Assembly: GCA_030523765.1 (NCBI GenBank)
Contig: JAUNHX010000007.1
Span: 73,663-117,232 of the forward strand
Origin: Bacteroidales bacterium
GTDB lineage: Bacteria; Bacteroidota; Bacteroidia; Bacteroidales; P3
Reading direction: 5' to 3'
DNA: 43,570 nt
Part shown: piece after piece, positions 1 through 8,708 of the stretch
How the letters are laid out: every line of letters begins with the position of its first letter
How positions within the stretch are numbered: the stretch's first letter is position 1
Translations under genes and position numbers: made by a program
Notes under the pieces: generated by a model
The model's database searches: none
Told to the model about the DNA's origin: nothing
Seen by the model: the letters and a program-made list of their open reading frames with translations, nothing else

Positions 1-1
1 A

Positions 2-45
2 AGAGTAAGGGTGATGTAAGGGTAGAGTAAGGGTGATGTATGGCT
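2..45. repeat. 11-bp tandem array A (about 4 units)
   Basis: Four consecutive 11-bp units can be read: AGAGTAAGGGT, GATGTAAGGGT, AGAGTAAGGGT and GATGTATGGCT. Units 1 and 3 are identical, so a 17-bp stretch at 2-18 recurs exactly at 24-40. The array decays after about position 45 and may continue left of the window. It lies in non-coding DNA downstream of the small membrane-protein gene that ends at 179. A related array with the unit inverted is at 12791-12834. Function unknown. Confidence 0.75.
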
Positions 46-178
46 GTAGCGTGATAAGAGCATGTTTTTAACACAAGAAAAAGGTACACCTATCGGGTCG
101 AGCTAGTGAAAGTCAGTCAACGAAAAGTGGAGTGTATTGTATGGGTTGGTTACTCGTACAGAATACAGTTTGTTGTAG
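46..178. other. Non-coding stretch
   Basis: I see no credible reading frame, RNA gene or terminator here. This is the DNA between the tandem array and the end of the minus-strand small membrane-protein gene. Confidence 0.5.
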
Positions 179-505
179 TTATGTGTTAGAGTCATGATGA
201 TGGTTGTGTTTCTTGGAATTATTGCGTTGTTCTATCCATGCAAGCAACCGGTACATAATCCATCCCCAGGCAAGAAAAAGAAGCACATAGATCCAATAGG
301 GGATAGAGGAAGGGTAGGATTGCGAAGGAATATACTTGTCGTAGTTGGGGATATCGGCGTAGTAATAGGCTCCAGCACCGAAGTCAAGTTGTGGACTGAG
401 TCCTATTTGATGAACCATAATGTAGAGTGCGCAGCATACTACAGCAGCAATCATCACCACTGTGATGATACGGAAGAGTAAAGTGCGGAAAGGATGCTTT
501 TTCAT
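179..505 (-). CDS. Small two-helix inner-membrane protein, unknown function
   Basis: A 108-residue protein I do not recognise. A basic N-terminus (MKKHPFR) leads into a hydrophobic helix at about residues 9-31. A polar, tyrosine-rich loop follows (about 32-68), probably extracytoplasmic. A second helix (about 69-90) and a basic, histidine-rich cytoplasmic tail containing HNHHH come next. It lies 61 bp downstream of the YeiH-type transporter on the same strand, so co-transcription is plausible. The ORF is supported by the membrane-protein organisation and by its position after a same-strand gene. A 95-codon frame on the opposite strand overlaps it almost completely but has no recognisable protein features. 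The histidine-rich tail might bind metal, but that is speculation. Confidence 0.6.
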   Translation of the reverse strand: MKKHPFRTLLFRIITVVMIAAVVCCALYIMVHQIGLSPQLDFGAGAYYYADIPNYDKYIPSQSYPSSIPYWIYVLLFLAWGWIMYRLLAWIEQRNNSKKHNHHHDSNT

Positions 506-566
506 GTTTAGGTTTATAAATAGATCACATAGAAACAGTTGTACTAAGTAGTCTTTGAATGCAGGT

Positions 567-1955
567 TTAATTAAGTAGCGTTAGGTCGGGGATGGGGAAG
601 ATAACACCGCTAAGGAGCAACCAAACAACGAGGGCAGTAAGTGCGATATTGAATACTTGACCTACCACGTACAGCCACAATACTTTCCCTCCCTGCATCT
701 GTCGGCCTATCTCCTTGAAATTGGTGTCGAGACCTATGGAGGTAAATGCCAACACGAAGGCCCAATTCTTGTATTGGTCAAGTACCTTGTTGATGGCACC
801 GACATCCTCTATACCACAAAGAGGTTGTATCACGAAACTGGCTATCAGCGAGGCTACGAAGAAACCAATGATAAACTTCGGGAATCGATACCATATTTCT
901 CTCGCGCCCACTTTTTGATTCTCCTTTTGATCGACTTTAGTTGCGAAAAAAACCGCTACAGCGAAGGCTACGAAGCCTATCAGTATATTTTGGATGCTCT
1001 TCACTAGAACAGCAGCGGTTTGTGCCTCCTCTCCCAAGGCGGTGCCTGCCACCACTACAGCACCAGTACTATCAACCGTGCCCCCTATCAATGAACCGCC
1101 CATTAACGGGCTCCAGCCGATATGTTTAAGTACAATGGGTTCGAAAACCATCATTAGGATGGTAAAAATGATGGAGATAGAAACAGCCAACGATAAATCG
1201 GTTTTCTTGGCTTTGGCAGCTGCACCAGTAGCAATAGCTGCCGATGTGCCGCATACACTTGTGGCAGCTGCAAGGGTGATGATGAGTGGCTTGTTGTTCA
1301 TTTTGAGCACCCGGGTACCGAAATACCAAATGAAGATGATGACGATAGGTGTGACAACCCAGGCAATGCCGAGTCCGTAAAGCCCAAATTTTGCTATGTT
1401 GCTAAACAACACAGAAAACCCCATGATCACTAAACCAGTTTTGATATAAAATTCAGTTTTAATGGCAGGTTTCAACCATTGGGGTACTCCTACTGTGTTG
1501 GAAATGAGCAGTCCTACCAACAAGGCCCAGAAGGCCCACTCAAGATAGCGATTCAAAGTGAATTCGGCACTGATAAGCCTTACAACAAAGGCTATAACAA
1601 AAAGAACAACAAAGGCAGGAGCATAGTTTTTGATTCTAGCCCCTTGCAATTTGGCCCCTAGGGTGAATAGAACACCAAGAACAAGGAACGTGCGTAGTAG
1701 TTTACCCCAAAAAGCAGAGTCAATTTGCGATCCTAGTGTTTTAAATTCCTCTACATTCTCCCATACGTGGAAAGTAGAGAATTTGAGAGCGCTAAAATTA
1801 AAGGCACCCGTCAGCACCGCCAAGCAGGCTATCAAGATAACGATAAATCCTATCCAATTGGCTAACCAGTCTTCTTTAGTCCAAAGATCGGATATTTTCG
1901 ATCGTTCGGCGATTACTACATCATTGTTTTCTTGTTTGATCTCTTTTTCTTCCAT
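567..1955 (-). CDS. YeiH/UPF0324 family putative sulfate exporter
   Basis: A 462-residue polytopic membrane protein of the UPF0324/YeiH family (Pfam Cons_hypoth698), annotated in databases as putative sulfate exporters; the substrate is not firmly established. A soluble, charged N-terminus (about 1-30) precedes about eleven hydrophobic segments. Family-typical stretches include the glycine/alanine-rich run SVCGTSAAIATGAAAKAKK and GGTVDSTGAVVVAG in the middle of the protein, and AFTSIGLDTNF near the end. It is longer than the roughly 340-350 residues of E. coli YeiH because of an extra N-terminal portion, as in other Bacteroidota members. A consensus promoter lies just upstream (1987-2018). 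The small membrane-protein gene at 179-505 follows on the same strand. Confidence 0.9.
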   Translation of the reverse strand: MEEKEIKQENNDVVIAERSKISDLWTKEDWLANWIGFIVILIACLAVLTGAFNFSALKFSTFHVWENVEEFKTLGSQIDSAFWGKLLRTFLVLGVLFTLGAKLQGARIKNYAPAFVVLFVIAFVVRLISAEFTLNRYLEWAFWALLVGLLISNTVGVPQWLKPAIKTEFYIKTGLVIMGFSVLFSNIAKFGLYGLGIAWVVTPIVIIFIWYFGTRVLKMNNKPLIITLAAATSVCGTSAAIATGAAAKAKKTDLSLAVSISIIFTILMMVFEPIVLKHIGWSPLMGGSLIGGTVDSTGAVVVAGTALGEEAQTAAVLVKSIQNILIGFVAFAVAVFFATKVDQKENQKVGAREIWYRFPKFIIGFFVASLIASFVIQPLCGIEDVGAINKVLDQYKNWAFVLAFTSIGLDTNFKEIGRQMQGGKVLWLYVVGQVFNIALTALVVWLLLSGVIFPIPDLTLLN

Positions 1956-1986
1956 AATAATTATAAATATTCGCTTTGAAAGTTTG

Positions 1987-2018
1987 CAAAAGTACTAATA
2001 ATTCAATAAATGACCAAA
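1987..2018 (-). promoter_or_regulatory. Bacteroidota-type promoter for the YeiH-type gene
   Basis: Read on the minus strand, TTTG (complement of 2015-2018) is followed after 20 bp by TACTTTTG (complement of 1987-1994). Both boxes match the Bacteroidota primary-sigma consensus TTTG / TAnnTTTG exactly. Transcription would start near 1980, giving a leader of roughly 25 nt before the ATG at 1955. Confidence 0.7.
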
Positions 2019-2448
2019 TGAGCATATGGAAATTTAACATTTTTCTTGTCGTTCTAACCTTTTAGGGTGTGTTATAAAGATAGTTATAGTAGAGGATAGA
2101 ATATTGCATGGGGTAGTATAAGGGAGAGGGTATTAAAACTGATGATGATTGTGGATATATATATAAAGGTATCCACTAAAAAAGATGTATTTTTATATGT
2201 ATTGTTTTTTTCTTCTATAGGTATAATATTTCGTTATTTTGTCGTTATAATAAAAGATAGGTCTTGTTATATGAATAGTGGAAATAGAGTTGTTTTTGAG
2301 AATAAAAACTTTGATGTGAGTAGTCGGTACGGTTTATGAGTGTTAGGTAAATGGATTGAGTAATACTGAATTATGCACTTGACTGATAACATGATGATAT
2401 TTTATAAGGAAATTATATCGTTCAAATATTAATAAAAAACAAACAAAA
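2019..2448. other. AT-rich intergenic region
   Basis: About 430 bp between the divergent YeiH-type and lipoprotein genes. A 65-codon plus-strand frame at 2142-2339 has one hydrophobic stretch but no family resemblance and AT-driven composition, so I do not call it a gene. No clear TAnnTTTG box was found in front of the lipoprotein gene at 2449. No terminator or RNA was recognised. Confidence 0.4.
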
Positions 2449-2955
2449 ATGAAAGTAATGTTCAAAAAAATGATGTTAGTGGTAGGTGTGCTGCTAATGG
2501 CTGCTTGTGGCGATGATCCCGTAATCAACGAGCCTGGTAATGAAGAGATGATTATCGGCAAATGGGCTGTGGAAAATTATTATTTAGTGGTTAAAGATCT
2601 TACTGACGATAACGAATGGCTACCAGGATCCTCCTATACTCGCGAAGAAAACTACAACTTGCCTGATACTAGTTATGTAGGATACGATTCGGCTATTTTC
2701 AGTGCTGACAAAACGATGCAATGGCACATGAATGACCGAATGGTCAGTGAGGGACAATATGATTACTCTTCTTCGTATGTCAAGTTCAATTGGATTATTG
2801 ATGGCGATACGCTAGCTATTAATGGTACCAAATATGCAATCAAGGAACTTGATAGTTTACATCTTGTTTTTGAAAACTACTATAAAGTCAACTCTTATCA
2901 AGATCATCATGGATGGGAACGTATTATTCGTTATACTTTCAACAAGGTGCAATAG
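2449..2955 (+). CDS. Lipocalin-like lipoprotein
   Basis: A 168-residue exported lipoprotein. A type II signal peptide is visible: basic MKVMFKK, hydrophobic core, and lipobox MAAC with Cys20 as the lipidated residue. The acidic residues after the cysteine (GDDP) match the outer-membrane/surface export tendency known for Bacteroidota lipoproteins. The mature part begins with IIGKWAVENYY, the G-x-W opening typical of small lipocalin-like domains in this phylum. Alternating hydrophobic strands follow (FSADKTMQWHM, YVKFNWIIDGDTLAI, YAIKELDSLHLVFENYY), consistent with a beta-barrel. The ligand is unknown. It stands alone: the next gene is 252 bp downstream and has its own promoter. Confidence 0.75.
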   Translation: MKVMFKKMMLVVGVLLMAACGDDPVINEPGNEEMIIGKWAVENYYLVVKDLTDDNEWLPGSSYTREENYNLPDTSYVGYDSAIFSADKTMQWHMNDRMVSEGQYDYSSSYVKFNWIIDGDTLAINGTKYAIKELDSLHLVFENYYKVNSYQDHHGWERIIRYTFNKVQ

Positions 2956-3114
2956 ATAGATGTAATAAAGATATAGCGATAACAATTGGATATACCTCGA
3001 AGAGGAAGTCAATTTGTCAATTGGAAGATAGGAACTGTAGAAAAAGTTGCATGTTAGAAAGCATTGAATAATAAATAGTTGGTGACTATTTTATCTTTTT
3101 TTCGACAAATAGTT

Positions 3115-3174
3115 GTTGATAGTTCAAAAAAAGTTTGTAATTTAGCATTTTGAAAAAGCAGAGTGTGTTCTGCT
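3115..3174 (+). promoter_or_regulatory. Promoter and leader hairpin of the TonB gene
   Basis: GTTG at 3115-3118, a 19-bp spacer, then TAATTTAG at 3138-3145, one mismatch from TAnnTTTG. The predicted start is near 3152. Just inside the leader is a 6-bp perfect hairpin, AGCAGA (3157-3162) / TCTGCT (3169-3174), with a 6-nt loop. The element arrangement matches that seen in front of the giant gene at 13195-13225. Confidence 0.55.
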
Positions 3175-3207
3175 AAAATAGTGTGTAAATAATTAAAAAA
3201 TAATAAC

Positions 3208-3897
3208 ATGGAATTAAAGAAGAATCCTAAAGCAGACCTCGAAAAACGTAAAGGCATTTACGTTGAGCTCGGTTTGATTCTTGCTTTGGCTACCTGCTTG
3301 GTTGCTTTCAATGTGAAGAGCTATGACCATGAGGAGATCGAAGTTAGCGACAGAACCGTTATCGACGAGGTTGAAGAAGTCGTCCTCCAGACGCAGGTAG
3401 AAGAAACACCCCCTCCTCCCGAACCTGAGGCTCCCGAGGTTATTACCGAGGTACACGTGATCGACAACGATCAAGAGTCGGACAACGAGATTGGTATTAT
3501 TAGTATGGACCTTACCGATGATATCGAGATGGGTGATGCTATTGTTGCTGCTCCCGATGAGGAAGTGGAAGTGAAAGAGGAGCAGATCTATATTGTTGTA
3601 GAGGAAGTGGCTCAATTCCCTGGTGGTGAAGAAGCCTTGTACAAATTCCTTAAGGAGAACATTGTTTATCCTCAAATTGCACGTCAAACGGGCATTGAGG
3701 GTAAGGTGTATATCCGCTTTGTGGTTGAGAAAGATGGTTCTATCTCCAATGTTCGTGTAATGCGCGATATCGGAGGCGGCTGCGGTGAAGAAGCTATGCG
3801 TGTGGTTAAAACCATGCCTAAGTGGAAACCTGCTAAACAGCAAACCCGTACTGTACGCTCTGAGTTCAACCTCCCTGTCAACTTCTCGTTTAACTAG
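3208..3897 (+). CDS. TonB family energy transducer
   Basis: A 229-residue inner-membrane-anchored TonB protein, which passes ExbB/ExbD proton-motive energy to outer-membrane TonB-dependent transporters. A short cytoplasmic basic segment (MELKKNPKADLEKRKG) precedes one transmembrane helix (about 17-36). A periplasmic spacer rich in Glu/Asp/Val follows, with a proline run ETPPPPEPEAPE near 68-79. The TonB C-terminal domain covers about 145-229: QFPGGEEALYKFL, then YPQIARQTGIEGKVYIRFVV, then MPKWKPAKQQ, ending in NLPVNFSFN. This domain order and the PGG motif are characteristic of Bacteroidota TonB proteins. No exbB/exbD genes are adjacent. A good intrinsic terminator follows, so it is probably monocistronic. 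Confidence 0.92.
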   Translation: MELKKNPKADLEKRKGIYVELGLILALATCLVAFNVKSYDHEEIEVSDRTVIDEVEEVVLQTQVEETPPPPEPEAPEVITEVHVIDNDQESDNEIGIISMDLTDDIEMGDAIVAAPDEEVEVKEEQIYIVVEEVAQFPGGEEALYKFLKENIVYPQIARQTGIEGKVYIRFVVEKDGSISNVRVMRDIGGGCGEEAMRVVKTMPKWKPAKQQTRTVRSEFNLPVNFSFN

Positions 3898-3949
3898 TCG
3901 ACGGCGAGGCTCGCAATCAAGGGCGAGCATCTACCTACGAAATCAACAT

Positions 3950-3992
3950 AGTAGAAAGCTGTCGGAAGCGATGGCTTTCTACTTTTCTTTTT
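3950..3992 (+). terminator. Intrinsic terminator after the TonB gene
   Basis: Perfect 10-bp stem AGTAGAAAGC (3950-3959) / GCTTTCTACT (3974-3983) with a 14-nt loop, followed by a T-rich tail TTTCTTTTT to 3992. Confidence 0.85.
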
Positions 3993-4038
3993 GCCACTAA
4001 ATCAGTTTTTGCTGTAGGTGGCGTATAATCACAATGGC

Positions 4039-5979
4039 ATGATCTCTATCAACAATTTATCGGTTCAGTTTACAGGGACTAACCTCTTCGACAATGTGAC
4101 TTTCAATATCAACGACCGAGATCGTATCGGTCTGGTAGGAAAGAATGGTGCTGGCAAGTCGACACTCCTAAAAATACTCTGTGGGTGGCAAGAGCCCGAA
4201 ACGGGTGTGATTGTTATCGCTACGGGCCAGACGGTAGGCTATTTGCCGCAAGAGATGGTCCCCGACAGTAGGCTTACGGTGATCAATGAGACCCTTACAG
4301 CCTTCGAGGCTATCGATCAGTTGGAACAGTTGCAAGAACGTCTTACGGCAGAGATAGCAGAACGTACCGATTATGAGTCGACCGACTATGAACGATTGCT
4401 GAATCGCCATCATGATGTTACTGAGCAGATTAGTATGCTGGGTGGCAGTAGTAGAAGGGAACAAGCAGAGAAGATATTATTAGGACTGGGATTCCGTCAT
4501 TCTGACTTCGATCGCCCTATTGCAGAATTTAGTGGTGGATGGCAAATGCGTGTAGAGTTGGCTAAGCTTTTACTTCGTCGTCCCGACTTTTTGTTGCTCG
4601 ACGAGCCAACAAACCATCTCGACATTGAATCAATTCAGTGGTTGGAAAACTTCTTGCAAACGTATCCAGGTGCTGTAGTATTGGTAAGTCATGACCGTAC
4701 TTTCCTCGATAATATCACTACTCGTACCATTGAAATTACAGCAGGACGTATATACGACTATAAGGCCTCCTATTCGGAATATGTGGTGTTGATGCAAGAG
4801 CGTAGGGCTAGCCAAATGGCTTCGCTTACCAATCAGCAAAGACAGGTGGCGCAAATAGAGGCGTTTATTGAACGTTTCCGATATAAGGCTACCAAGTCGA
4901 AACAAGTTCAAAGCCGAATCAAGATGCTAGACAAGATGGAGGAAATCCAAGTGGATGAGGTATCAACAGAGAGTATCCATTTTCAATTCCCTCCTGCTCC
5001 CCATAGTGGCAAGATTGTGGTACAGACCGAACACCTAGGCAAAGCTTATGATGGGAAGCCCGTATTCGATGATGTTGACTTAACGATTTTGAAAGGAAAC
5101 AAGGTGGCTTTTGTTGGTCGTAATGGTGAGGGAAAGACTACGTTGGCTAAAATCATAGTGGGCGATATCACCGATCAAACAGGCCTTTGCAAGATTGGTC
5201 ACCAAGTTCAGATAGGCTATTATGCCCAAAACCAGGCTGCAATGCTTGATGGTGAAAAGACGGTATTCCAAACTATCGATGATATAGCCCAAGGCGATAT
5301 ACGTCCTAAGATACGTAATATTTTGGGTAGTTTCCTCTTCGATGCCGATGACATAGAGAAGAAGGTGAAGGTGCTCAGTGGAGGAGAGAAAGCTAGACTG
5401 GCATTGGCTAAGTTGCTTCTAACCCCGTCGAATTTGTTGGTGCTCGATGAGCCTACCAACCACTTGGATATGAATTCCAAGGATATACTAAAGAATGCAT
5501 TACTTCAATATGATGGTACATTGATTGTGGTAAGTCACGATCGTGATTTTCTACAAGGTTTAACCGACACTCTTTACGAATTCCGTGATGGAAAAGTGCA
5601 CGAGTTTAAGGGTGATATCTTTGAATTTCTCGATCATCGCAAGATAGAGCATCTTAAGGAACTAGAGGTGGCCAAGAAAACGATAGCAACAAATAATACT
5701 CAGACCATATCGCAAAACAAGCTTAACTATCAACAATCCAAGGATCGTGAACGAGAATTGCGAAAACTGCGTAGTGTGGTAGAGAGGATTGAACAAGAAA
5801 TTGAGAAGCTAGAGGGGGAGATTGCTTCGAAAGATGCTTTACTGGCAGCAGGAAGCAATGAGGCAACAACGAATCCTGAGTTTTACGCCGAATATCAGCA
5901 ACTAAAAGAACTGCTTGAGCAGAAGATGGAGGCATGGGAAGAGGCTACGATTGCTGTAGAAGAATTTGGCACACGATAG
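4039..5979 (+). CDS. ABC-F family ATP-binding protein
   Basis: A soluble twin-ATPase of the ABC-F family, ribosome-associated translation factors without transmembrane domains. From the ATG at 4039 the protein has 646 residues. First cassette: Walker A GKNGAGKST (about 34-42), signature FSGGW (about 164), Walker B LLLDEPTNHLD. A linker with a long charged helix follows (RRASQMASLTNQQRQV, FRYKATKSKQVQSRIK), the P-site tRNA interaction motif region. Second cassette: GRNGEGKTT (about 360), LSGGEKARLALAK, LVLDEPTNHLD. The last 90 or so residues are a predicted coiled coil (SKDRERELRKLRSVVERIEQ). The frame can be extended to a GTG at 4018, but homologues begin at MISINNLSV, so ATG is preferred. 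The subfamily cannot be fixed by eye. Confidence 0.92.
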   Translation: MISINNLSVQFTGTNLFDNVTFNINDRDRIGLVGKNGAGKSTLLKILCGWQEPETGVIVIATGQTVGYLPQEMVPDSRLTVINETLTAFEAIDQLEQLQERLTAEIAERTDYESTDYERLLNRHHDVTEQISMLGGSSRREQAEKILLGLGFRHSDFDRPIAEFSGGWQMRVELAKLLLRRPDFLLLDEPTNHLDIESIQWLENFLQTYPGAVVLVSHDRTFLDNITTRTIEITAGRIYDYKASYSEYVVLMQERRASQMASLTNQQRQVAQIEAFIERFRYKATKSKQVQSRIKMLDKMEEIQVDEVSTESIHFQFPPAPHSGKIVVQTEHLGKAYDGKPVFDDVDLTILKGNKVAFVGRNGEGKTTLAKIIVGDITDQTGLCKIGHQVQIGYYAQNQAAMLDGEKTVFQTIDDIAQGDIRPKIRNILGSFLFDADDIEKKVKVLSGGEKARLALAKLLLTPSNLLVLDEPTNHLDMNSKDILKNALLQYDGTLIVVSHDRDFLQGLTDTLYEFRDGKVHEFKGDIFEFLDHRKIEHLKELEVAKKTIATNNTQTISQNKLNYQQSKDRERELRKLRSVVERIEQEIEKLEGEIASKDALLAAGSNEATTNPEFYAEYQQLKELLEQKMEAWEEATIAVEEFGTR

Positions 5980-5986
5980 CAATCTT

Positions 5987-6014
5987 ATAATAATATGATA
6001 CGTTATATTATTAT
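5987..6014. repeat. AT-only inverted repeat
   Basis: Perfect 10-bp inverted repeat ATAATAATAT (5987-5996) / ATATTATTAT (6005-6014) with an 8-nt loop, between the ABC-F gene and yraN. It could form a weak hairpin or cruciform, or be an operator. There is no T-tail, so it is not a standard terminator. Confidence 0.5.
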
Positions 6015-6040
6015 GGATAACCGATTAAAATAAGTGAAAG

Positions 6041-6442
6041 ATGGCGCTACATAATATTTTAGGTAATACGGGTGAGGATATCGCTTGTCGTTATTTGGAA
6101 GAAAGAGGACACAAAATACTGGAGCGTAATTGGCATCTTGGCCATTTCGAAGTGGATATCATTACACTTAAGGATGATCTTATCTGTTTCGTAGAGGTGA
6201 AGACAAGGAAAAGCAATAAGCGTGGAGAGCCAGAAGAGGCGGTCGATTATGATAAACGTGAGGCTTATATTGCTTGTGCTAATGCTTACGTACGTTCCAA
6301 ACGACGTTATGAAGAGGTAAGGTTTGATATTATAGGAATTGTTGCAAGTGGTGATGATTATGAGATTCACTACCTTGAGAATGCCTTTTCAACAGTGAGA
6401 GAGAAGCGTCGCAAACGTCATGAAGTAGGGCAAGTGAGGTAA
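6041..6442 (+). CDS. yraN: UPF0102 family protein YraN
   Basis: A 133-residue member of UPF0102, small proteins with a restriction-endonuclease-like fold and unsettled cellular role. The N-terminus (LGNTGEDIACRYLEERGHKILERNW) and the core E37-V-D39 ... E52-V-K54 match the PD-(D/E)xK arrangement of the family. ARG/LYS-rich residues close the protein. It begins 61 bp after the ABC-F gene on the same strand and may share its transcript. The ATG at 6041 gives the usual family length. Confidence 0.9.
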   Translation: MALHNILGNTGEDIACRYLEERGHKILERNWHLGHFEVDIITLKDDLICFVEVKTRKSNKRGEPEEAVDYDKREAYIACANAYVRSKRRYEEVRFDIIGIVASGDDYEIHYLENAFSTVREKRRKRHEVGQVR

Positions 6443-6463
6443 ATAAGGTTTTCATTATAAGTC

Positions 6464-6494
6464 AAAAAAATGCATAATCGGTAGTCGATTGCGC
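6464..6494 (-). terminator. Probable terminator of the flavoprotein gene
   Basis: On the minus strand, GCGCAATCG and CGATTATGC form a 9-position stem (one mismatch, one G-T) with loop ACTAC. It is followed by a run of seven T (the A-run at 6464-6470 on the plus strand). It lies between the convergent yraN and flavoprotein genes. Confidence 0.6.
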
Positions 6495-6538
6495 AATGAT
6501 AATGTGGTGTTAAAAAGGGTAGGAGTTGGCTTTGATAA

Positions 6539-7792
6539 CTATTTGGAACCAGCTGCAACAGAGGTTGAAAAGGCAATCTGGAGATTATAGCCACCAGTAT
6601 CTGCATCAAGATCGAGTACTTCGCCAGCAAAGAATAATCCAGGAATGATTTTGGATTCCATTGTTTTTGGGTTAACCTCTTTGAGGCTTACGCCACCCTG
6701 GGTGACGATAGCTTCGGGATAATCGTGTGTGCCAGTAAGGGTGAAGGGAACGCCTTTGAGAAACTGTAATAGTCGTTTACGTTCGTTGCCGTTCACTTGG
6801 TTGAGTCGTTTGAATTGCTCTATCTTGAGTCGTTTGAGTGCAAGGGGTATTAACTCGGCAGGGAGCCACATGCGCATAGCATCGTTGAGGATGCGGCTGC
6901 CGTTGGTGTCGAGATCATGGATAAGTCGTTTGTCGAGTACCTCGTTGCTGAGGGCAGGCTTAAGGTCGATCTTGGCTATTAACTGTTCGCCCTGATGGAG
7001 AGGCCTACTGGCTATGCGGCTTGCACTCATTACGAGTGGGCCTGCGAGTCCATCGGCTGTAAAGGTCATCTCTCCCTGTTGTTCGAAGAGTCGCTTCCCA
7101 TCAATTTGTTCGATGCGAAGGGATACGTTTTTCAATACAAATCCTATCAGATCGTCAGGTATAGGTTCGGCACAAGTTAATGGGACCAACGAGGGAACAC
7201 AATCGATGACAGTATGACCCACTGCTTGAGCCATACGATAGCCATCGCCAGTCGATCCAGTGGATGGATAGGATTGGCCACCAGTGGCAAGGATTACCTT
7301 GCGTGTAGAGAAGCTTTCGTGGTTTTTCATGCGTACACCGACAATGCGATGCTCTTCGGACGAGACGAGGAGCGATTCCACTTCAGCTTTCTTGATGAAA
7401 GTGATATTGGGATGCTTTTCGATAGGTTCAACGAGTGCCAAGAAGATATCGAGCGATTTGCCGCTAGAGGGGTAAACTCGATTGCCGCGTTCGATGGTGA
7501 GAGGGACTCCGTGTTGCTCAAAGAAATCCATCAACTCTTGGTTGAAGAAACGGGAGAAACTGTTGCGCATAAAACGATTGTCAGAACCTACATGCTCGAG
7601 GAATTCTTTCAGCGGTGCAGTATTGGTAAGGTTGCATCGTCCTTTGCCGGTAATACGGAGTTTGCGGCCAGGTTGATCCATCTTCTCAAGCAGAAGTACC
7701 CGCTGGCCCTGATTGGCAGCGGTGAGTGCGGCCATCAGTCCAGCAGCACCTGCTCCTATGATTATAACGTCGTTAGCGGGCAATGTCTCCAA
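6539..7792 (-). CDS. HI0933/YhiN-type FAD-dependent oxidoreductase
   Basis: A 417-residue flavoprotein of the HI0933/YhiN (BaiN-like) family. Near the N-terminus, VIIIGAGAAGLMAA (G13-x-G15-x-x-G18) is the FAD-binding Rossmann fingerprint, with an acidic residue at the end of strand 2 (LLLEK). The family motif GRKLRITGKGRCNLTN is at about 42-57, and ATGGQSYPSTGSTGDGY and FFAGEVLDLDADTGGYNLQIAFSTS near the end complete FAD binding. The natural substrate is uncertain; BaiN was proposed to reduce bile-acid intermediates, but most homologues are uncharacterised. The start overlaps the end of the upstream stress-protein gene by 20 bp, suggesting coupled translation. The C-terminus is slightly shorter than in some homologues. 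Confidence 0.9.
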   Translation of the reverse strand: METLPANDVIIIGAGAAGLMAALTAANQGQRVLLLEKMDQPGRKLRITGKGRCNLTNTAPLKEFLEHVGSDNRFMRNSFSRFFNQELMDFFEQHGVPLTIERGNRVYPSSGKSLDIFLALVEPIEKHPNITFIKKAEVESLLVSSEEHRIVGVRMKNHESFSTRKVILATGGQSYPSTGSTGDGYRMAQAVGHTVIDCVPSLVPLTCAEPIPDDLIGFVLKNVSLRIEQIDGKRLFEQQGEMTFTADGLAGPLVMSASRIASRPLHQGEQLIAKIDLKPALSNEVLDKRLIHDLDTNGSRILNDAMRMWLPAELIPLALKRLKIEQFKRLNQVNGNERKRLLQFLKGVPFTLTGTHDYPEAIVTQGGVSLKEVNPKTMESKIIPGLFFAGEVLDLDADTGGYNLQIAFSTSVAAGSK

Positions 7793-8612
7793 TATCTTCA
7801 GGGTGGATACAAAGAACAGGTATCTGCGATTTGTGTACTATCTGCTGAGCGTTGGTGCCAAGGAAGAGGCGGGCCAACAGGCGGTCTTGCTCGGTGTTGA
7901 TTACTACGAGGTCGGCCTTTACGTCATCGCAATATTGGAGTACGGTCTGCGTGTAGTTATCGTATCTACGTCCCACAGAATGGTATTCAATGCCTTCCTG
8001 TGCCATATATTGTTCTACTTGCTTGAGATAGGTTTTCAGCGTGAAAGCATCTTGGGCAGTTTCGATGAGACCTAGAATAAATACTTTCGAACCAAATATC
8101 TTTGCCATATGGGCAGCGGGTGGAACCTTCTGCCGCGAGTTGGCATTCACACGGATGGGCACAACGATACGTTCCAATGCTTTGTGGAAGTTGAAACCTT
8201 CGCGTATGGTAAGTACAGGACAAGGTACCTCTTGAACAATGCGGACAGCTGTACTACCCATAATGAATTTTTCATAGCCTGATGCACCATTGGTACCAAT
8301 AACCACCATGGAACCATCATACTGATGGACAGCCTCAGCGATGGCGTTCTCTACCTTTCCTCCTAAAATCTCCCATTCAATCCGCCCGAATTTCATGGAG
8401 GGGTTGTGTTTGTTGCAGAGTGCTGTGAGTTGCTCGGCGGCATTGCGAGCCGTTTCGTCTAGAATTTCGCTAGAGACCAGTTTCTTCTCCTTGCGAACCC
8501 AGATCAGTTTGATGTCGGAGCCCATCTTGTTGGCAATATCGACAGCCACTTCGAGGGCAACATACGACCCTTGCGAGAAATCGGTACCTACAATAATCGG
8601 TTTCATATTCAA
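7773..8612 (-). CDS. Tandem-domain universal stress protein
   Basis: A 279-residue protein with two UspA-like domains. Domain 1 (about 3-138) opens with KPIIVGTDFSQGS and carries the ATP-binding signature G-x2-G-x9-G-S exactly: G106, G109, G119 and S120, in GTNGASGYEKFIMGS. Domain 2 (about 150-275) opens with RIVVPIRVNANSR and ends with LVVINTEQDRLLARLFLGTNAQQIVHKSQIPVLCI. It lacks the full glycine signature, so only domain 1 probably binds nucleotide. Tandem Usp proteins of this length are common in Bacteroidota. It is first in a two-gene unit with the overlapping flavoprotein gene and is divergent from ruvB. Confidence 0.9.
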   Translation of the reverse strand: MNMKPIIVGTDFSQGSYVALEVAVDIANKMGSDIKLIWVRKEKKLVSSEILDETARNAAEQLTALCNKHNPSMKFGRIEWEILGGKVENAIAEAVHQYDGSMVVIGTNGASGYEKFIMGSTAVRIVQEVPCPVLTIREGFNFHKALERIVVPIRVNANSRQKVPPAAHMAKIFGSKVFILGLIETAQDAFTLKTYLKQVEQYMAQEGIEYHSVGRRYDNYTQTVLQYCDDVKADLVVINTEQDRLLARLFLGTNAQQIVHKSQIPVLCIHPEDIGDIAR

Positions 8613-8644
8613 GCGTTTCTTCTTTTTCGTTTTAGAATTTTATA

Positions 8645-8652
8645 CAAATATA
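8645..8652 (-). promoter_or_regulatory. Possible -7 box of the universal stress protein gene
   Basis: The complement reads TATATTTG, matching TAnnTTTG, 33 bp upstream of the ATG. No TTTG was found at the expected 19-21 bp upstream, so only the -7 element is supported. Confidence 0.4.
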
Positions 8653-8708
8653 ACGTCTGAGATGGTACTTTATTATATATAAGGTGTAAATTTTTGAAAG
8701 AAAAAATG

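Noticed and set aside
194-481. 95-codon plus-strand frame over the small membrane-protein gene
   Set aside because: The minus-strand frame has a coherent two-helix topology and lies in line with the upstream gene; the plus-strand translation has neither.
2142-2339. 65-codon plus-strand frame with a hydrophobic stretch
   Set aside because: AT-rich intergenic DNA easily gives such frames; no homology, weak start context and no promoter.
3214-3930. 238-codon minus-strand frame opposite the TonB gene
   Set aside because: Shadow of the well-supported TonB gene, with no recognisable domain.
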